From contig NZ_LQNT01000011.1 in the NCBI RefSeq assembly GCF_001619585.1, forward strand, positions 310,001 to 374,000: DNA of 64,000 nt, in the 5' to 3' direction. How positions within the stretch are numbered: the first letter of the stretch is position 1; the number at the start of each line of letters is the position of its first letter. The DNA comes from Bhargavaea cecembensis (GTDB lineage: Bacteria; Bacillota; Bacilli; Bacillales_A; Planococcaceae). Positions 16,224-24,805 of this stretch are shown here, piece after piece. A program made the translations under genes and the position numbers. The notes beneath the pieces were generated by a model. The model was given only the letters and a program-made list of their open reading frames with translations. It made no database searches and was not told where the DNA came from.

Positions 16224-17141
16224 ATGACCCTGTCCTTAAGCCGCAGCACACAAGAGGATTACCGCTACTGTGAGGCCATCATCAAGCGTCACTCAAAAAG
16301 CTTCTATTATGCCTTCAGCAAGCTTCCAGCGGAAAAGGCCAGGGCCGTGTATGCCATCTACGCATTCTGCAGGACCGCAGACGACAGTGTCGACGGATCA
16401 GGCAGCCGGGAAGAGCGGATGGCCGCACTCGGCAGGCTGGCGGAAGATCTGGACCGCTTCCGTTACGGCCAGGATCCGGATACCCCGCTCTGGCGCGCGC
16501 TCCGGGACGTATTCAGCCGCTTCGACATGGACTTCCAGCCATTCTATGACCAGTTGACCGGCCAGCGGATGGACATCGATTTCAGCCAGCCCGCCGATCT
16601 CCGGCAGCTCGAGGAATATAGCTACTATGTCGCGGGTTCAGTCGGTATGATGCTGTTGCCGATCATCGCGCCGGACGCCGGCCCGGAAACCCGGCGGCGC
16701 GCTGCCGATCTCGGCATTGCCATGCAGCTCACCAACATCCTCCGGGATGTCGGCGAAGACCTGCGGGACAACGGCCGGATCTACCTGCCCCTGGACGATA
16801 TGAATGCGCACGGTTATCAGGAGGAAGATCTGCAGTTTGGCGTGATCGACATCCGGTTCACGAGCCTTTGGGAGGCCGTTGCCGTACGGGCGGAAGAACT
16901 GTACGACCGCTTCGGTGCTACTCTTGGCGACTATTCTGCCGACAGCAGAATCCCTGTGGCCCTTTCAGCCGGCGTGTACCGCGGAATTTTAAATGCTGTC
17001 CGGAACAATGGATACGACTGCTTCAGCAGGCGCGCTGTCGTCGGCCAGATTGAAAAAGGAAGGATCGCGCTGTCAGTGAAAGCAGGACTGCGCGGGAAAA
17101 CCGATTCGGCACAGCCAGTGGCGGCGGATGTGGCACCCTGA
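16224..17141 (+). CDS. crtM: dehydrosqualene (4,4'-diapophytoene) synthase CrtM
   Basis: Condenses two farnesyl diphosphates, the first committed step of C30 carotenoids. 305 residues. Both Asp-rich motifs are intact: D53-DSV-D57 and D175-VGE-D179 (NILRDVGEDLRDNGRIYLP). ATG 16224 has AAGGAGGAG upstream; an ATG at 16197 overlaps the crtN stop but has no such site. Chain length (FPP rather than GGPP) is inferred from the staphyloxanthin-type partners. Confidence 0.9.
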   Translation: MTLSLSRSTQEDYRYCEAIIKRHSKSFYYAFSKLPAEKARAVYAIYAFCRTADDSVDGSGSREERMAALGRLAEDLDRFRYGQDPDTPLWRALRDVFSRFDMDFQPFYDQLTGQRMDIDFSQPADLRQLEEYSYYVAGSVGMMLLPIIAPDAGPETRRRAADLGIAMQLTNILRDVGEDLRDNGRIYLPLDDMNAHGYQEEDLQFGVIDIRFTSLWEAVAVRAEELYDRFGATLGDYSADSRIPVALSAGVYRGILNAVRNNGYDCFSRRAVVGQIEKGRIALSVKAGLRGKTDSAQPVAADVAP

Positions 17142-17173
17142 CCGGGGGCACTTCAGAGGAGGAACAGGAATTC

Positions 17174-18679
17174 ATGGATGCACAACAGCAGAAAACAGCA
17201 ATGGTCATCGGAGGCGGGCTCGGCGGGCTGTCTGCGGCCATCTCGCTCGCACAGGCAGGCTATCGTGTCTCCCTCTATGAACAGAATCAACATCTCGGGG
17301 GCAAACTGAACCGTCTTGAACAGGACGGCTTCGGCTTTGACCTCGGTCCGTCCATTTTGACGATGCCGCATATTTTCGAGCGGCTGTTCCATGGCGCCGG
17401 GAAACAAATGGCCGATTACATCCCCACCGTCCGGCTGGACCGGGAATGGCGCTCTTTCTTCCCCGACGGCACGGTAATCGACCTTTACGGGGATCTGGAG
17501 AAGATGCTCCATGAGAATGATGCGCTGGATGAAAAGGACATACAGGACTACCGCAACCTGCTCCACTACTCCAAGGGACTCTATGACATCACGGAAGCGG
17601 GCTATCTGGGCGAGGAAGGGCTCGATACGGCAAAAGAGGTGTTCAGCCACCATGGCCCGGTCACTGCGCTCAGGCAGTTCGACCTGTTTTCATCCATGTA
17701 CGGCGCCATCGAAAAGCGGATCAGCCAACCTCACTTCCGGACGATGCTGTCCTACTTCATCAAGTATGTCGGCTCGTCCCCCTATGACGCGCCGGCCGTC
17801 CTGAATATGATGATTTACATGCAGCATGCCCAGGGCGTGTGGTACGTGCCGGGGGGCATGGACCGGATCGCACAGGGGCTGACCAGGCTGGCCGAAGAAT
17901 GCGGTGTGGAACTCCATACCGGGAAGAAAATTATCAGGCTGACGGATGATGGCAGCGGGACCATCACCGGAGCGGAGCTGGAGGACGGCACAAAGCTTCA
18001 GGCGGACCACTATATCTCCAATATGGAAGTGATCCCGCTCTACGAGAAACTGCTTAATGTCGGACCGGAGAAAATCCGGAAGCTCGAGAAAAAGTTCGAG
18101 CCGGCAAGTTCCGGGCTGGTCCTTCACCTTGGGCTGAATCGGACCTATCCCCAACTGTCCCACCATAACTTCTTTTTCTCCGATAACCTGAAAGAACAGA
18201 TGGACCTCGTCTTCAGGGAACACCGGCTGCCCGATGACCCGACGATCTACCTGGTCAATGCCAACAAGACAGATCCTGCACAGGCGCCGGAAGGACACGA
18301 AAACCTTAAAGTCCTGCCGCATATTCCGTATATCCAGGACAAGCCGTTCACCACCCAGGATTACCTTGATTTCAGGGAGCGTGTCCTGGACAAGCTGGAG
18401 CGCATGGGGCTCGAGGGGCTCCGCAGCCATATCGTGACGGAAGACATGTGGACGCCGGAAGATATCCGCCGCGTTTACGGCTCCCACCGCGGCGCGATCT
18501 ACGGGACGGTTTCCGACCGCAAGAAAAACCTCGGATTCAAGCACCCGAAGGAAAGCGGCCTTTTTGACAACCTTTACTTTGTCGGCGGCACCGCGAACCC
18601 CGGAGGCGGGATGCCGATGGTGACATTAAGCGGACAGCAGGCTGCGACAAAAATCATCCGGAAGGACCGGGAATCGTAA
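17174..18679 (+). CDS. crtP: diaponeurosporene oxidase CrtP (CrtN homologue)
   Basis: 501-residue second CrtI-like flavoprotein, MVIGGGLGGLSAAI (9-22) and C-terminal LYFVGGTANPGGGMPMVTLSGQQ. In Staphylococcus CrtP oxidises the terminal methyl of diaponeurosporene to an aldehyde or acid; the GGTANPGGGMPM ending is the oxidase form rather than the STHPGAGVP of CrtN. Start ATG has GAGGAGGAACAGG upstream. Followed by the glycosyltransferase after 28 bases. Confidence 0.87.
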   Translation: MDAQQQKTAMVIGGGLGGLSAAISLAQAGYRVSLYEQNQHLGGKLNRLEQDGFGFDLGPSILTMPHIFERLFHGAGKQMADYIPTVRLDREWRSFFPDGTVIDLYGDLEKMLHENDALDEKDIQDYRNLLHYSKGLYDITEAGYLGEEGLDTAKEVFSHHGPVTALRQFDLFSSMYGAIEKRISQPHFRTMLSYFIKYVGSSPYDAPAVLNMMIYMQHAQGVWYVPGGMDRIAQGLTRLAEECGVELHTGKKIIRLTDDGSGTITGAELEDGTKLQADHYISNMEVIPLYEKLLNVGPEKIRKLEKKFEPASSGLVLHLGLNRTYPQLSHHNFFFSDNLKEQMDLVFREHRLPDDPTIYLVNANKTDPAQAPEGHENLKVLPHIPYIQDKPFTTQDYLDFRERVLDKLERMGLEGLRSHIVTEDMWTPEDIRRVYGSHRGAIYGTVSDRKKNLGFKHPKESGLFDNLYFVGGTANPGGGMPMVTLSGQQAATKIIRKDRES

Positions 18680-18707
18680 TGGATCATTGCGAGGAGGCGA
18701 AACGTCC

Positions 18708-19826
18708 ATGCTGACTGTACTCATGGCCGCGGGAACCGTGATCGCGGCATTTGGCCTCCTGTCAGGGACACTCATGATACGGCGATTTCCCGTGCCGGAA
18801 ATCCATCCCGGAACATCACGCCCTTCCCTTTCTGTCATCATCCCTGCCCGCAACGAAGAACACCGGATCGGCCCTCTTCTGGAATCACTCAGGAACCAGT
18901 CCTACCCGGACTCAGAAGTGATTGTAGCGGACGATGACTCCTCGGACAGGACAGCTGAGGCCGCAAGCGCCGCCGGAGCCCGCGTCCTCCGGTCCATCCC
19001 CGCCCCTGACGGAAGCGCTGGGAAGTCGGCCGCCTGCTGGCAGGGGGCAACAGTGGCCCGCGGCAAACTGCTGGTCTTTCTGGATGCAGACACCCGCCTT
19101 ACTGCTGCGGACAGCCTGGACAAGCTGGTTTCCGAGTACATGAAGCGGGGAGGAAACGGACTCTTGTCTGTCCAGCCCTATCATACGATCAGACGCCCGT
19201 ACGAAAACCTGTCCGCCGTCTTTAACCTGATCGTCACGGCCGGCATGAACACCTTTACTCCGGAAAGCTGGAAGCTGCCCCCGGCGGGTGCATTCGGAGG
19301 GTGCATCCTCTGCAGCAGGGAGGAATATATGGGGACCGGGGGCCACCATGCGATCCGCGATGAGCTGATGGACGACCTTGCGCTCGGCTCATTGTTCCGG
19401 GACAGCGGCCTCCCGGTCCACTGCCTTGGCGGACGGAATGTCGTCTCTCTCCGGATGTACCCGGATGGAATCGGGAGCCTCGTGGAAGGCTGGACAAAAA
19501 GCATAGCCTCGGGAGTCCGCTCCACCCACCCGGCGGTCACAGGACTCGTCAGCGTCTGGATTGCAGGCGCCTTCATGCCTGCCTCCGTCCTTATGGCTGC
19601 CCTCTGGAGCAGTACGGCCGGATGGGTAACTGCCGGTGCGGCCCTTTATCTTTTCTATGGCCTGCAGGTTTTCCGGATGATCAGGAAAATCGGAAACTTC
19701 CGGTTCACCGCGGTGCTTTTCTATCCTCTTCACTTTCTTTTTTTCACAGCGGTCTTTCTCTGGTCTGTCTATGCCGTCAACGTCCGGAAGCGCGTCACCT
19801 GGAGAGGACGCCAGGTTGACGTTTGA
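18708..19826 (+). CDS. crtQ: 4,4'-diaponeurosporenoate glycosyltransferase CrtQ
   Basis: 372-residue membrane-bound family 2 glycosyltransferase. N-terminal membrane segment 3-24, GT-A domain with SVIIPARNEE, DDDSSDRT and DADTRL (about residues 42-125), acceptor-side DELMDDLALG, and two or three hydrophobic segments near the C-terminus (~275-360). CrtQ esterifies glucose to the carotenoid acid. ATG 18708 follows GAGGAGGCG. Sits between crtP and crtO as in staphyloxanthin clusters. Confidence 0.86.
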   Translation: MLTVLMAAGTVIAAFGLLSGTLMIRRFPVPEIHPGTSRPSLSVIIPARNEEHRIGPLLESLRNQSYPDSEVIVADDDSSDRTAEAASAAGARVLRSIPAPDGSAGKSAACWQGATVARGKLLVFLDADTRLTAADSLDKLVSEYMKRGGNGLLSVQPYHTIRRPYENLSAVFNLIVTAGMNTFTPESWKLPPAGAFGGCILCSREEYMGTGGHHAIRDELMDDLALGSLFRDSGLPVHCLGGRNVVSLRMYPDGIGSLVEGWTKSIASGVRSTHPAVTGLVSVWIAGAFMPASVLMAALWSSTAGWVTAGAALYLFYGLQVFRMIRKIGNFRFTAVLFYPLHFLFFTAVFLWSVYAVNVRKRVTWRGRQVDV

Positions 19827-19838
19827 AGGAGGAGAGTC

Positions 19839-20342
19839 ATGCAGGTTATTGAACTCCCGATGATTTGGACGATCGTTGCGGATATCGCCGTCTGGGCGCT
19901 GTTTCACCTGGCAATTTCCTATGCCCTGTACCGGCTGCCGCTCCGCCTGTTTGAAAAAGAGACCGCACTTACCCGCATCCGCAGCCTGGAGCAGAACGGC
20001 CGGATCTGGCAGCGGCTGTCCCGGGTCAGACAGTGGAAAGACCGCCTGCCGGATGGCGATTCCGTGATTGGCAGAGGCTTTCCGAAAAAGCGTCTTGGCA
20101 ATGGGTCGAAGGATTACCTGCGGCAGTTTGCCGCAGAATCCAGGCGCGCCGAGTGGACGCACTGGCTGCTTATCCCGCCGGCGTTCCTGTTTTTCCTGTG
20201 GAATCCCCCGTGGGCCGGCTGGGTCATGGTGGCCTATGCCCTCGCGGCAAACCTGCCGTTTATCCTCATCCAGCGGTTTAACCGCCCCCGTCTTTTGCGC
20301 CTGTCGGACAGAATGGCCATACATAAGGAGGAGGCCCCATGA
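19839..20342 (+). CDS. crtO: glycosyl-4,4'-diaponeurosporenoate acyltransferase CrtO
   Basis: 167-residue integral membrane protein, same size as staphylococcal CrtO (165). Shared features: RAEWTHW before a hydrophobic segment and NLPFILIQRFNRPRL near the C-terminus; hydrophobic segments at ~9-30, 108-125 and 128-148. It adds a fatty acyl chain to the glucosyl carotenoid. RBS AAGGAGGAG upstream; its stop overlaps the next start by four bases. Confidence 0.87.
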   Translation: MQVIELPMIWTIVADIAVWALFHLAISYALYRLPLRLFEKETALTRIRSLEQNGRIWQRLSRVRQWKDRLPDGDSVIGRGFPKKRLGNGSKDYLRQFAAESRRAEWTHWLLIPPAFLFFLWNPPWAGWVMVAYALAANLPFILIQRFNRPRLLRLSDRMAIHKEEAP

Positions 20343-20719
20343 ATGAACGCCGCCTGATGGAGCAGCTGTGGAGCCGCGAAAAATACCGGGTCATGTACCA
20401 CAGCCAGGCCCATTATGACCGGATCCGGGAAACCCTGAAGGAGAATCCGGCTCTCTCAGACATCGAGACGCTGATCGGCGAAGCGGTCCGGATTCCGCCC
20501 ACGCCCGGGTCCGTCCGGAATGCCGTCCAGCATATGTGGGGCTATTTCAAAAAGGAGGCGGATGACAGTGAAAAGCAGGAATACCTGCGACTGGTTGAAG
20601 GGGCCTCCTCAGGCACCATTCGAGAAAAGGAGCTCCTCCAATTTCTCGGGGAACTTGCGGTAAAGTATAGCGCGGAATACTTGCTGAACAGCACAATCCT
20701 CAAGCAGCCGCCACATTGA
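20339..20719 (+). CDS. DUF1722 (YbgA-like) protein
   Basis: 126-residue stand-alone DUF1722 domain; LWSREKYRVMYHSQAHYDRI corresponds to the family's K-Y-x-x-M-x-H-S-Q signature and the rest is helical. Start overlaps the crtO stop (ATGA), and the gene ends in the operon terminator, so it is the last gene of the carotenoid operon. Function unknown. In E. coli the homologue ybgA lies beside the photolyase gene, so a link to light response is a reasonable inference. Confidence 0.72.
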   Translation: MNERRLMEQLWSREKYRVMYHSQAHYDRIRETLKENPALSDIETLIGEAVRIPPTPGSVRNAVQHMWGYFKKEADDSEKQEYLRLVEGASSGTIREKELLQFLGELAVKYSAEYLLNSTILKQPPH

Positions 20720-20754
20720 AAAAGGGCTGTCCGTTTGAACGGACAGCCCTTTTT
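20719..20754. terminator. terminator between the crt operon and fruA
   Basis: Perfect stem AAAAAGGGCTGTCCGTT / AACGGACAGCCCTTTTT, usable in both directions for the convergent operons. Confidence 0.95.
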
Positions 20755-20788
20755 GGGGATGCAAATATGTGATTGAGTATGTCAACGT

Positions 20789-22732
20789 TTACGCTGCTTT
20801 CACCACAGGCTTTTTCAGCATGCCGGCGAGGAATGCGGTGACGATGGCGCCGGCAATGATTGCTGCCGCATAGAGGAGCACTTTCATAAGGCCGCCGTCT
20901 ACAAGGCCCATGACGAAGATTCCGCCGTGCGGAGCGCGCAGGCTGATGTCGAACAGCATCGTGAGCGCGCCCGTCACGGCAGCGCCGCCGATCGATGCCG
21001 GAATGACCCGTGCCGGGTCGGCCGCCGCGAACGGGATGACGCCTTCCGTGATAAAGCAGGCGCCCAGCACGTACGCCGTCTTGCCCGCTTCTTGCTCCTG
21101 TTTCGAGAATCGCTTCTTGAACAGGGTCGTGGCGAGCGCCATGCCGAGCGGCGGCACCATGCCCGCGGCCATGACCGCTGCGATGAAGTTGAAGTTGCCC
21201 GCATCCAGCATGGCGATGCCGAATGTGTAAGCCGCCTTGTTGACCGGGCCGCCCATGTCGACCGCCATCATGGCGCCGATGATCAGGCCGACCAGCACCT
21301 GGTTGGTGCCGCCTAGCCCTTCAAGGAACGAAGACAGGCCTGTATACAGCTTCGTCAGCTGCGGGTTGATCAGCATCATGATGAGGCCGGTGATGGCGAT
21401 GCTGAACAGCGGATAGAAGAGGACCGGCTTCAGCCCTTCAAGCGCATCCGGCAGTTTGGCGAACATCCTTTTGACAAAGAGCGTCACATAACCGGCCAGG
21501 AAACCGGCGATGATACCGCCGAGGAAGCCGGACCCGCCGTCGGCCCCTTCCACCCCGGATATGGTGACCGCGATCAGGCCGCCGACCATACCGGGCGCGA
21601 AGCCGGGACGTTCGGCGATGCTTGATGCAATAAAGCCTGCCAGGACCGGGACCATGAGGAAGAATGCCATGCCGCCGCCGATTGTATTCAGCATGGCGGC
21701 GAATGCATTGTACTCGGGGCTATCCGGATTGCTGGAGTTGATGCCCCAGAAGAAGGACAGGGCGATTAGGATCCCGCCCCCGACGACAAACGGAAGCATG
21801 TTCGATACGCCGTTCATCAGGTGCTTGTAGAAGCCGCTTTTCGGCTCTGCCGAATCCCCCTTGTCCGTACTGCGTTCGGCGTGGTAGATTGGGGCGTCTT
21901 TTGTTGCGGCGCGGTCCAGCAGCGCATCCGTTTCATGGATCGCCTTGCCGACCTTTGTCTGGATGACGGGCTTGCCGTCAAAGCGCGCCATCTCCACTTT
22001 CGTATCGGCGGCGACGATGATGATATCCGCCTCGGCAATCTCTTCAGGAGTCAGCCGGTTTTTCACGCCGGACGAGCCGTTCGTCTCGACCTTGATCGGG
22101 ATGCCCCGTTCCTTCGCCCGTTCATTCAGCTTCTCGGCTGCCATGTACGTATGTGCGATGCCGGTCGGGCATGCAGTGACTGCGAGCACCTTTCCAAGTG
22201 CAGGGGCCGCATCCGCCGGCGTTGGCGAAGGTTCAGCCGGCGCTTCGGATTCAGCCGGGGCCTCCGGCTCATCCAGTTCCCGCTCCTTGTCGTTGACAGC
22301 GGCAAGCACTTCATCGGCAGATGCCGCATTCAGAACACGCTCCCGGAACTTGCCGTCCATAAGGAACGTTGCGAGCCGGGACAGCGCCTCAAGATGGTCA
22401 TTGTTCGCTCCTTCGCTTGCAGCGATCATGAAGAACAGGTGGGCCGGCTGGCCGTCGAGCGACGCGTAGTCGATTCCTCCGGCGGAGCGGCCGAACGCAA
22501 TTGCCGGCTCACGGACCGCAGCTGACTTGGCATGGGGGATGGCAATTCCATCACCGATGCCGGTCGTGCTCTGCTGCTCGCGCGCGAGGATGTCATTCAT
22601 GAAAGCTTCCCGGTCGGACAGCTTGCCCGCCTCATCGAGCTTGCCGACGAGTTCCGAGAGTGCGGCTTCCTTGGTTGAAGCCGCCAGGTCGAGAAGCACT
22701 GTATCTTTAGTCAACAAAGAAGTAATGTTCAT
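20789..22732 (-). CDS. fruA: PTS fructose-specific EIIABC
   Basis: 647 residues with three domains in order: EIIA ~1-145 (active His67 in IAIPHAKS), a Pro/Ala/Glu-rich linker, EIIB ~180-275 (Cys188 in VTACPTGIAHTYM), EIIC ~305-647 with about nine hydrophobic segments and DMGGPVNKAAYTF. Imports fructose as fructose 1-phosphate. Overlaps the end of fruK by four bases. Confidence 0.95.
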   Translation of the reverse strand: MNITSLLTKDTVLLDLAASTKEAALSELVGKLDEAGKLSDREAFMNDILAREQQSTTGIGDGIAIPHAKSAAVREPAIAFGRSAGGIDYASLDGQPAHLFFMIAASEGANNDHLEALSRLATFLMDGKFRERVLNAASADEVLAAVNDKERELDEPEAPAESEAPAEPSPTPADAAPALGKVLAVTACPTGIAHTYMAAEKLNERAKERGIPIKVETNGSSGVKNRLTPEEIAEADIIIVAADTKVEMARFDGKPVIQTKVGKAIHETDALLDRAATKDAPIYHAERSTDKGDSAEPKSGFYKHLMNGVSNMLPFVVGGGILIALSFFWGINSSNPDSPEYNAFAAMLNTIGGGMAFFLMVPVLAGFIASSIAERPGFAPGMVGGLIAVTISGVEGADGGSGFLGGIIAGFLAGYVTLFVKRMFAKLPDALEGLKPVLFYPLFSIAITGLIMMLINPQLTKLYTGLSSFLEGLGGTNQVLVGLIIGAMMAVDMGGPVNKAAYTFGIAMLDAGNFNFIAAVMAAGMVPPLGMALATTLFKKRFSKQEQEAGKTAYVLGACFITEGVIPFAAADPARVIPASIGGAAVTGALTMLFDISLRAPHGGIFVMGLVDGGLMKVLLYAAAIIAGAIVTAFLAGMLKKPVVKAA

Positions 22733-23658
22733 CGGTTATTCCCTCCGTTCAATCGGGTGACCGTTACCTGTTCAGCCAGTGCATCCACATCTTCTTTCCG
22801 GCACAGGTCCGAACGGGAGACGGTCGCACTGCCTGCCGCGACTCCGTACCGGAAAGCGTGTTCCGCCTCCTTGCCGGACTCAATCGCTGCGATGAAGCCG
22901 GAGACGAGTGAGTCGCCGGCACCGACGGTATTGACCACCCTTACTTTGGGCGCCTGCGCCTCGGCTTCCATGGCCTCAGAAACGTAGAGCGCGCCTTCCC
23001 CGCCCATCGAAACGATGACGTGCCGGACCCCCTGCCCTACGAGCAGACGGGCATAATGCAGGGCCTCTTCCTTCGTTTTGATCTCTGCTCCGAACAGTTC
23101 GCCGAGCTCATGTTCGTTCGGTTTCATCAGTTCGGGCTTCATGCCGGCGAGCTCCTTCAGGACGGGTCCGGACGTATCGACGGCAAGCCGGATGCCGCTG
23201 TCCCGGCAGATGCCTGCCAGTTCCGCGGCAAAGTCCGCTCCTGCCGAATCGGGAATCCTTCCCGCCAGTACGAGCCAGTCGCCCCGCTCCATCCGTCTCA
23301 CACGGTCCAGCAGCTGCCGGAGCTCCTGCTCCGTGATTTCAGGGCCGGGGCCGTTCAGTTCCGTCTCCTGTTCCGACTTGATCTTCACATTGATGCGGGT
23401 GATGCTGTCCGTCCGGATCATCTCTGTCCGGATGCCCTCCTCCCGAAGGAACTGCTCCAGATAATCGCCCGTAAAGCCCCCGGCAAGCCCGATTGCGGTG
23501 CTTCCTGTGCCAAGCCGTTTCAAAACGCGGGAGACATTGATTCCCTTGCCTCCCGGATAGTAGTAAACTTCTTCCGAACGGTTAAGTTTCCCGGGGGTGA
23601 AGCCGGGAAGGTAAACGGTATAGTCCAGAGAAGGTGTCAGTGTATACGTGTAGATCAT
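22729..23658 (-). CDS. fruK: 1-phosphofructokinase
   Basis: 309-residue PfkB-family sugar kinase. Seen: YYYPGGKGINVSRVL (~32-46), and the ATP/anion-hole motif VNTVGAGDSLVSGFIAA with catalytic Asp (~248). Converts fructose 1-phosphate to the 1,6-bisphosphate. Start overlaps the fruR stop by four bases (ATGA), consistent with one fruRKA transcript. Confidence 0.94.
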   Translation of the reverse strand: MIYTYTLTPSLDYTVYLPGFTPGKLNRSEEVYYYPGGKGINVSRVLKRLGTGSTAIGLAGGFTGDYLEQFLREEGIRTEMIRTDSITRINVKIKSEQETELNGPGPEITEQELRQLLDRVRRMERGDWLVLAGRIPDSAGADFAAELAGICRDSGIRLAVDTSGPVLKELAGMKPELMKPNEHELGELFGAEIKTKEEALHYARLLVGQGVRHVIVSMGGEGALYVSEAMEAEAQAPKVRVVNTVGAGDSLVSGFIAAIESGKEAEHAFRYGVAAGSATVSRSDLCRKEDVDALAEQVTVTRLNGGNNR

Positions 23659-24407
23659 TCCGTCACCACCTTGACAGTTGTCTCGTTCTCAACGGCATCC
23701 ATCATGGCCCCATCCAGGGAGTCCGTGATCAGTGCGGCGCCGGCGAGCGGAAGGACTTTGGTAAAGCTGACCTTGCCGGCTTTGCTGTGGTCCGCGACGA
23801 CGTAGGCGCGCCGGGCAAGGGAAGCGGCCAGTTTCTTGACGGCGGCCTCCTCGGGGTCAGGCGTCGTATAGCCGTACTCCGGGTCGAAACCGTTCGCCCC
23901 CAGAAAACACCGGTCAAAGCGGTACTCGGAAAGCGCTCCGGTCGCCTGCGGACCGACCAGCGCACGCGTCTTCCCCTTTATGCAGCCGCCGGTCAGATAA
24001 GTCGTGATTCCATGATCAATGAGGGCATCCACATGGGTCAGGCCGTTGGTCACGACGACGGTCTCCTTCCCTGCAAGAAACGGAATCATCCGGAAAGTCG
24101 TCGTGCCCGCGTCAAGGAAGATGAATTCCCCTTCCTCGACAAGCCCGGCGGCATGTGCCGCAATGCGCTGTTTTTCCTGCTCGTTTTTGACCGATTTGTC
24201 AGAAACGCTCAGTTCCTGGATATTTCGGTCACGGATTGTGGCACCCCCGTGAATGCGCTCCAGGAGATTCATCGCCTCAAGTTCCGTCAAATCCCTGCGA
24301 ATGGTCGACTCCGAGGCCCCTGTGCCTTCCATGAGCTCGGCGATTTTCACAGTCTGCCGTTGTTTCAGCAGACCCATGATCCATTCATGGCGTTCAGTTG
24401 TCAGCAT
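23655..24407 (-). CDS. fruR: DeoR-family repressor of the fructose operon
   Basis: 250 residues: DeoR HTH at ~4-57 (RHEWIMGLLKQRQTVKIAELMEGTGASESTIRRDL) and sugar-phosphate effector domain ~75-235 (FLDAGTTTFRM, VTNGLTHVDAL, FLGANGFD, DHSKAG). First gene of fruRKA. Start codon is uncertain: ATG 24407 with a weak GGGTGA, or TTG 24413. Likely responds to fructose 1-phosphate and acts on the divergent region to 24538. Confidence 0.87.
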   Translation of the reverse strand: MLTTERHEWIMGLLKQRQTVKIAELMEGTGASESTIRRDLTELEAMNLLERIHGGATIRDRNIQELSVSDKSVKNEQEKQRIAAHAAGLVEEGEFIFLDAGTTTFRMIPFLAGKETVVVTNGLTHVDALIDHGITTYLTGGCIKGKTRALVGPQATGALSEYRFDRCFLGANGFDPEYGYTTPDPEEAAVKKLAASLARRAYVVADHSKAGKVSFTKVLPLAGAALITDSLDGAMMDAVENETTVKVVTE

Positions 24408-24478
24408 GTTCAATCACCCATCCGTCGTTGATTAAAGCCCATTTTACTTGAAATCGGTTCCAAAATCTATCATAATCG

Positions 24479-24501
24479 TTCACAAACAATCAAAAACAGT
24501 C
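24479..24501. promoter_or_regulatory. possible FruR operator
   Basis: Direct repeats TCACAAACA and TCAAAAACA ten bases apart, in the 130-base region between fruR and the divergent HPr gene. DeoR-type regulators commonly bind such tandem elements. The -35/-10 boxes are not clear. Confidence 0.35.
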
Positions 24502-24538
24502 ATCCATTCTGACTGTCTTCATTTAGGAGGAATTACTC

Positions 24539-24805
24539 ATGGTCGAAAAACAATATACAATCAGTGCTTCCGAAGGCCTCCACGCGCGGCCGACTTCCCT
24601 GCTCGTCGGTTCGCTTGCGCCGTTTTCTTCCGATATCACCCTGATCTACAACGACAAATCCGTAAACATGAAGTCCATCCTCGGCGTCATGTCGCTCGGA
24701 GTGGCATCGGGAGCGACCATAACAGTCAAGGCGGAAGGCGCGGATGAAAATGAAGCGATCGCCAAAATCGATGAAGTCATGAAATCCGAAGGGCTGGCCG
24801 GCTGA
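24539..24805 (+). CDS. phosphocarrier protein HPr (copy 2)
   Basis: 88-residue HPr-family protein with His15 (GLHARPTS) and Ser46 (NMKSILGVM) both present, so it is a true HPr rather than a Crh-type (which lacks the His). RBS TAGGAGGAATTACTC upstream. ptsI begins on the base after its stop. It resembles copy 1 (6311) only moderately, which suggests an old duplication. Confidence 0.92.
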   Translation: MVEKQYTISASEGLHARPTSLLVGSLAPFSSDITLIYNDKSVNMKSILGVMSLGVASGATITVKAEGADENEAIAKIDEVMKSEGLAG

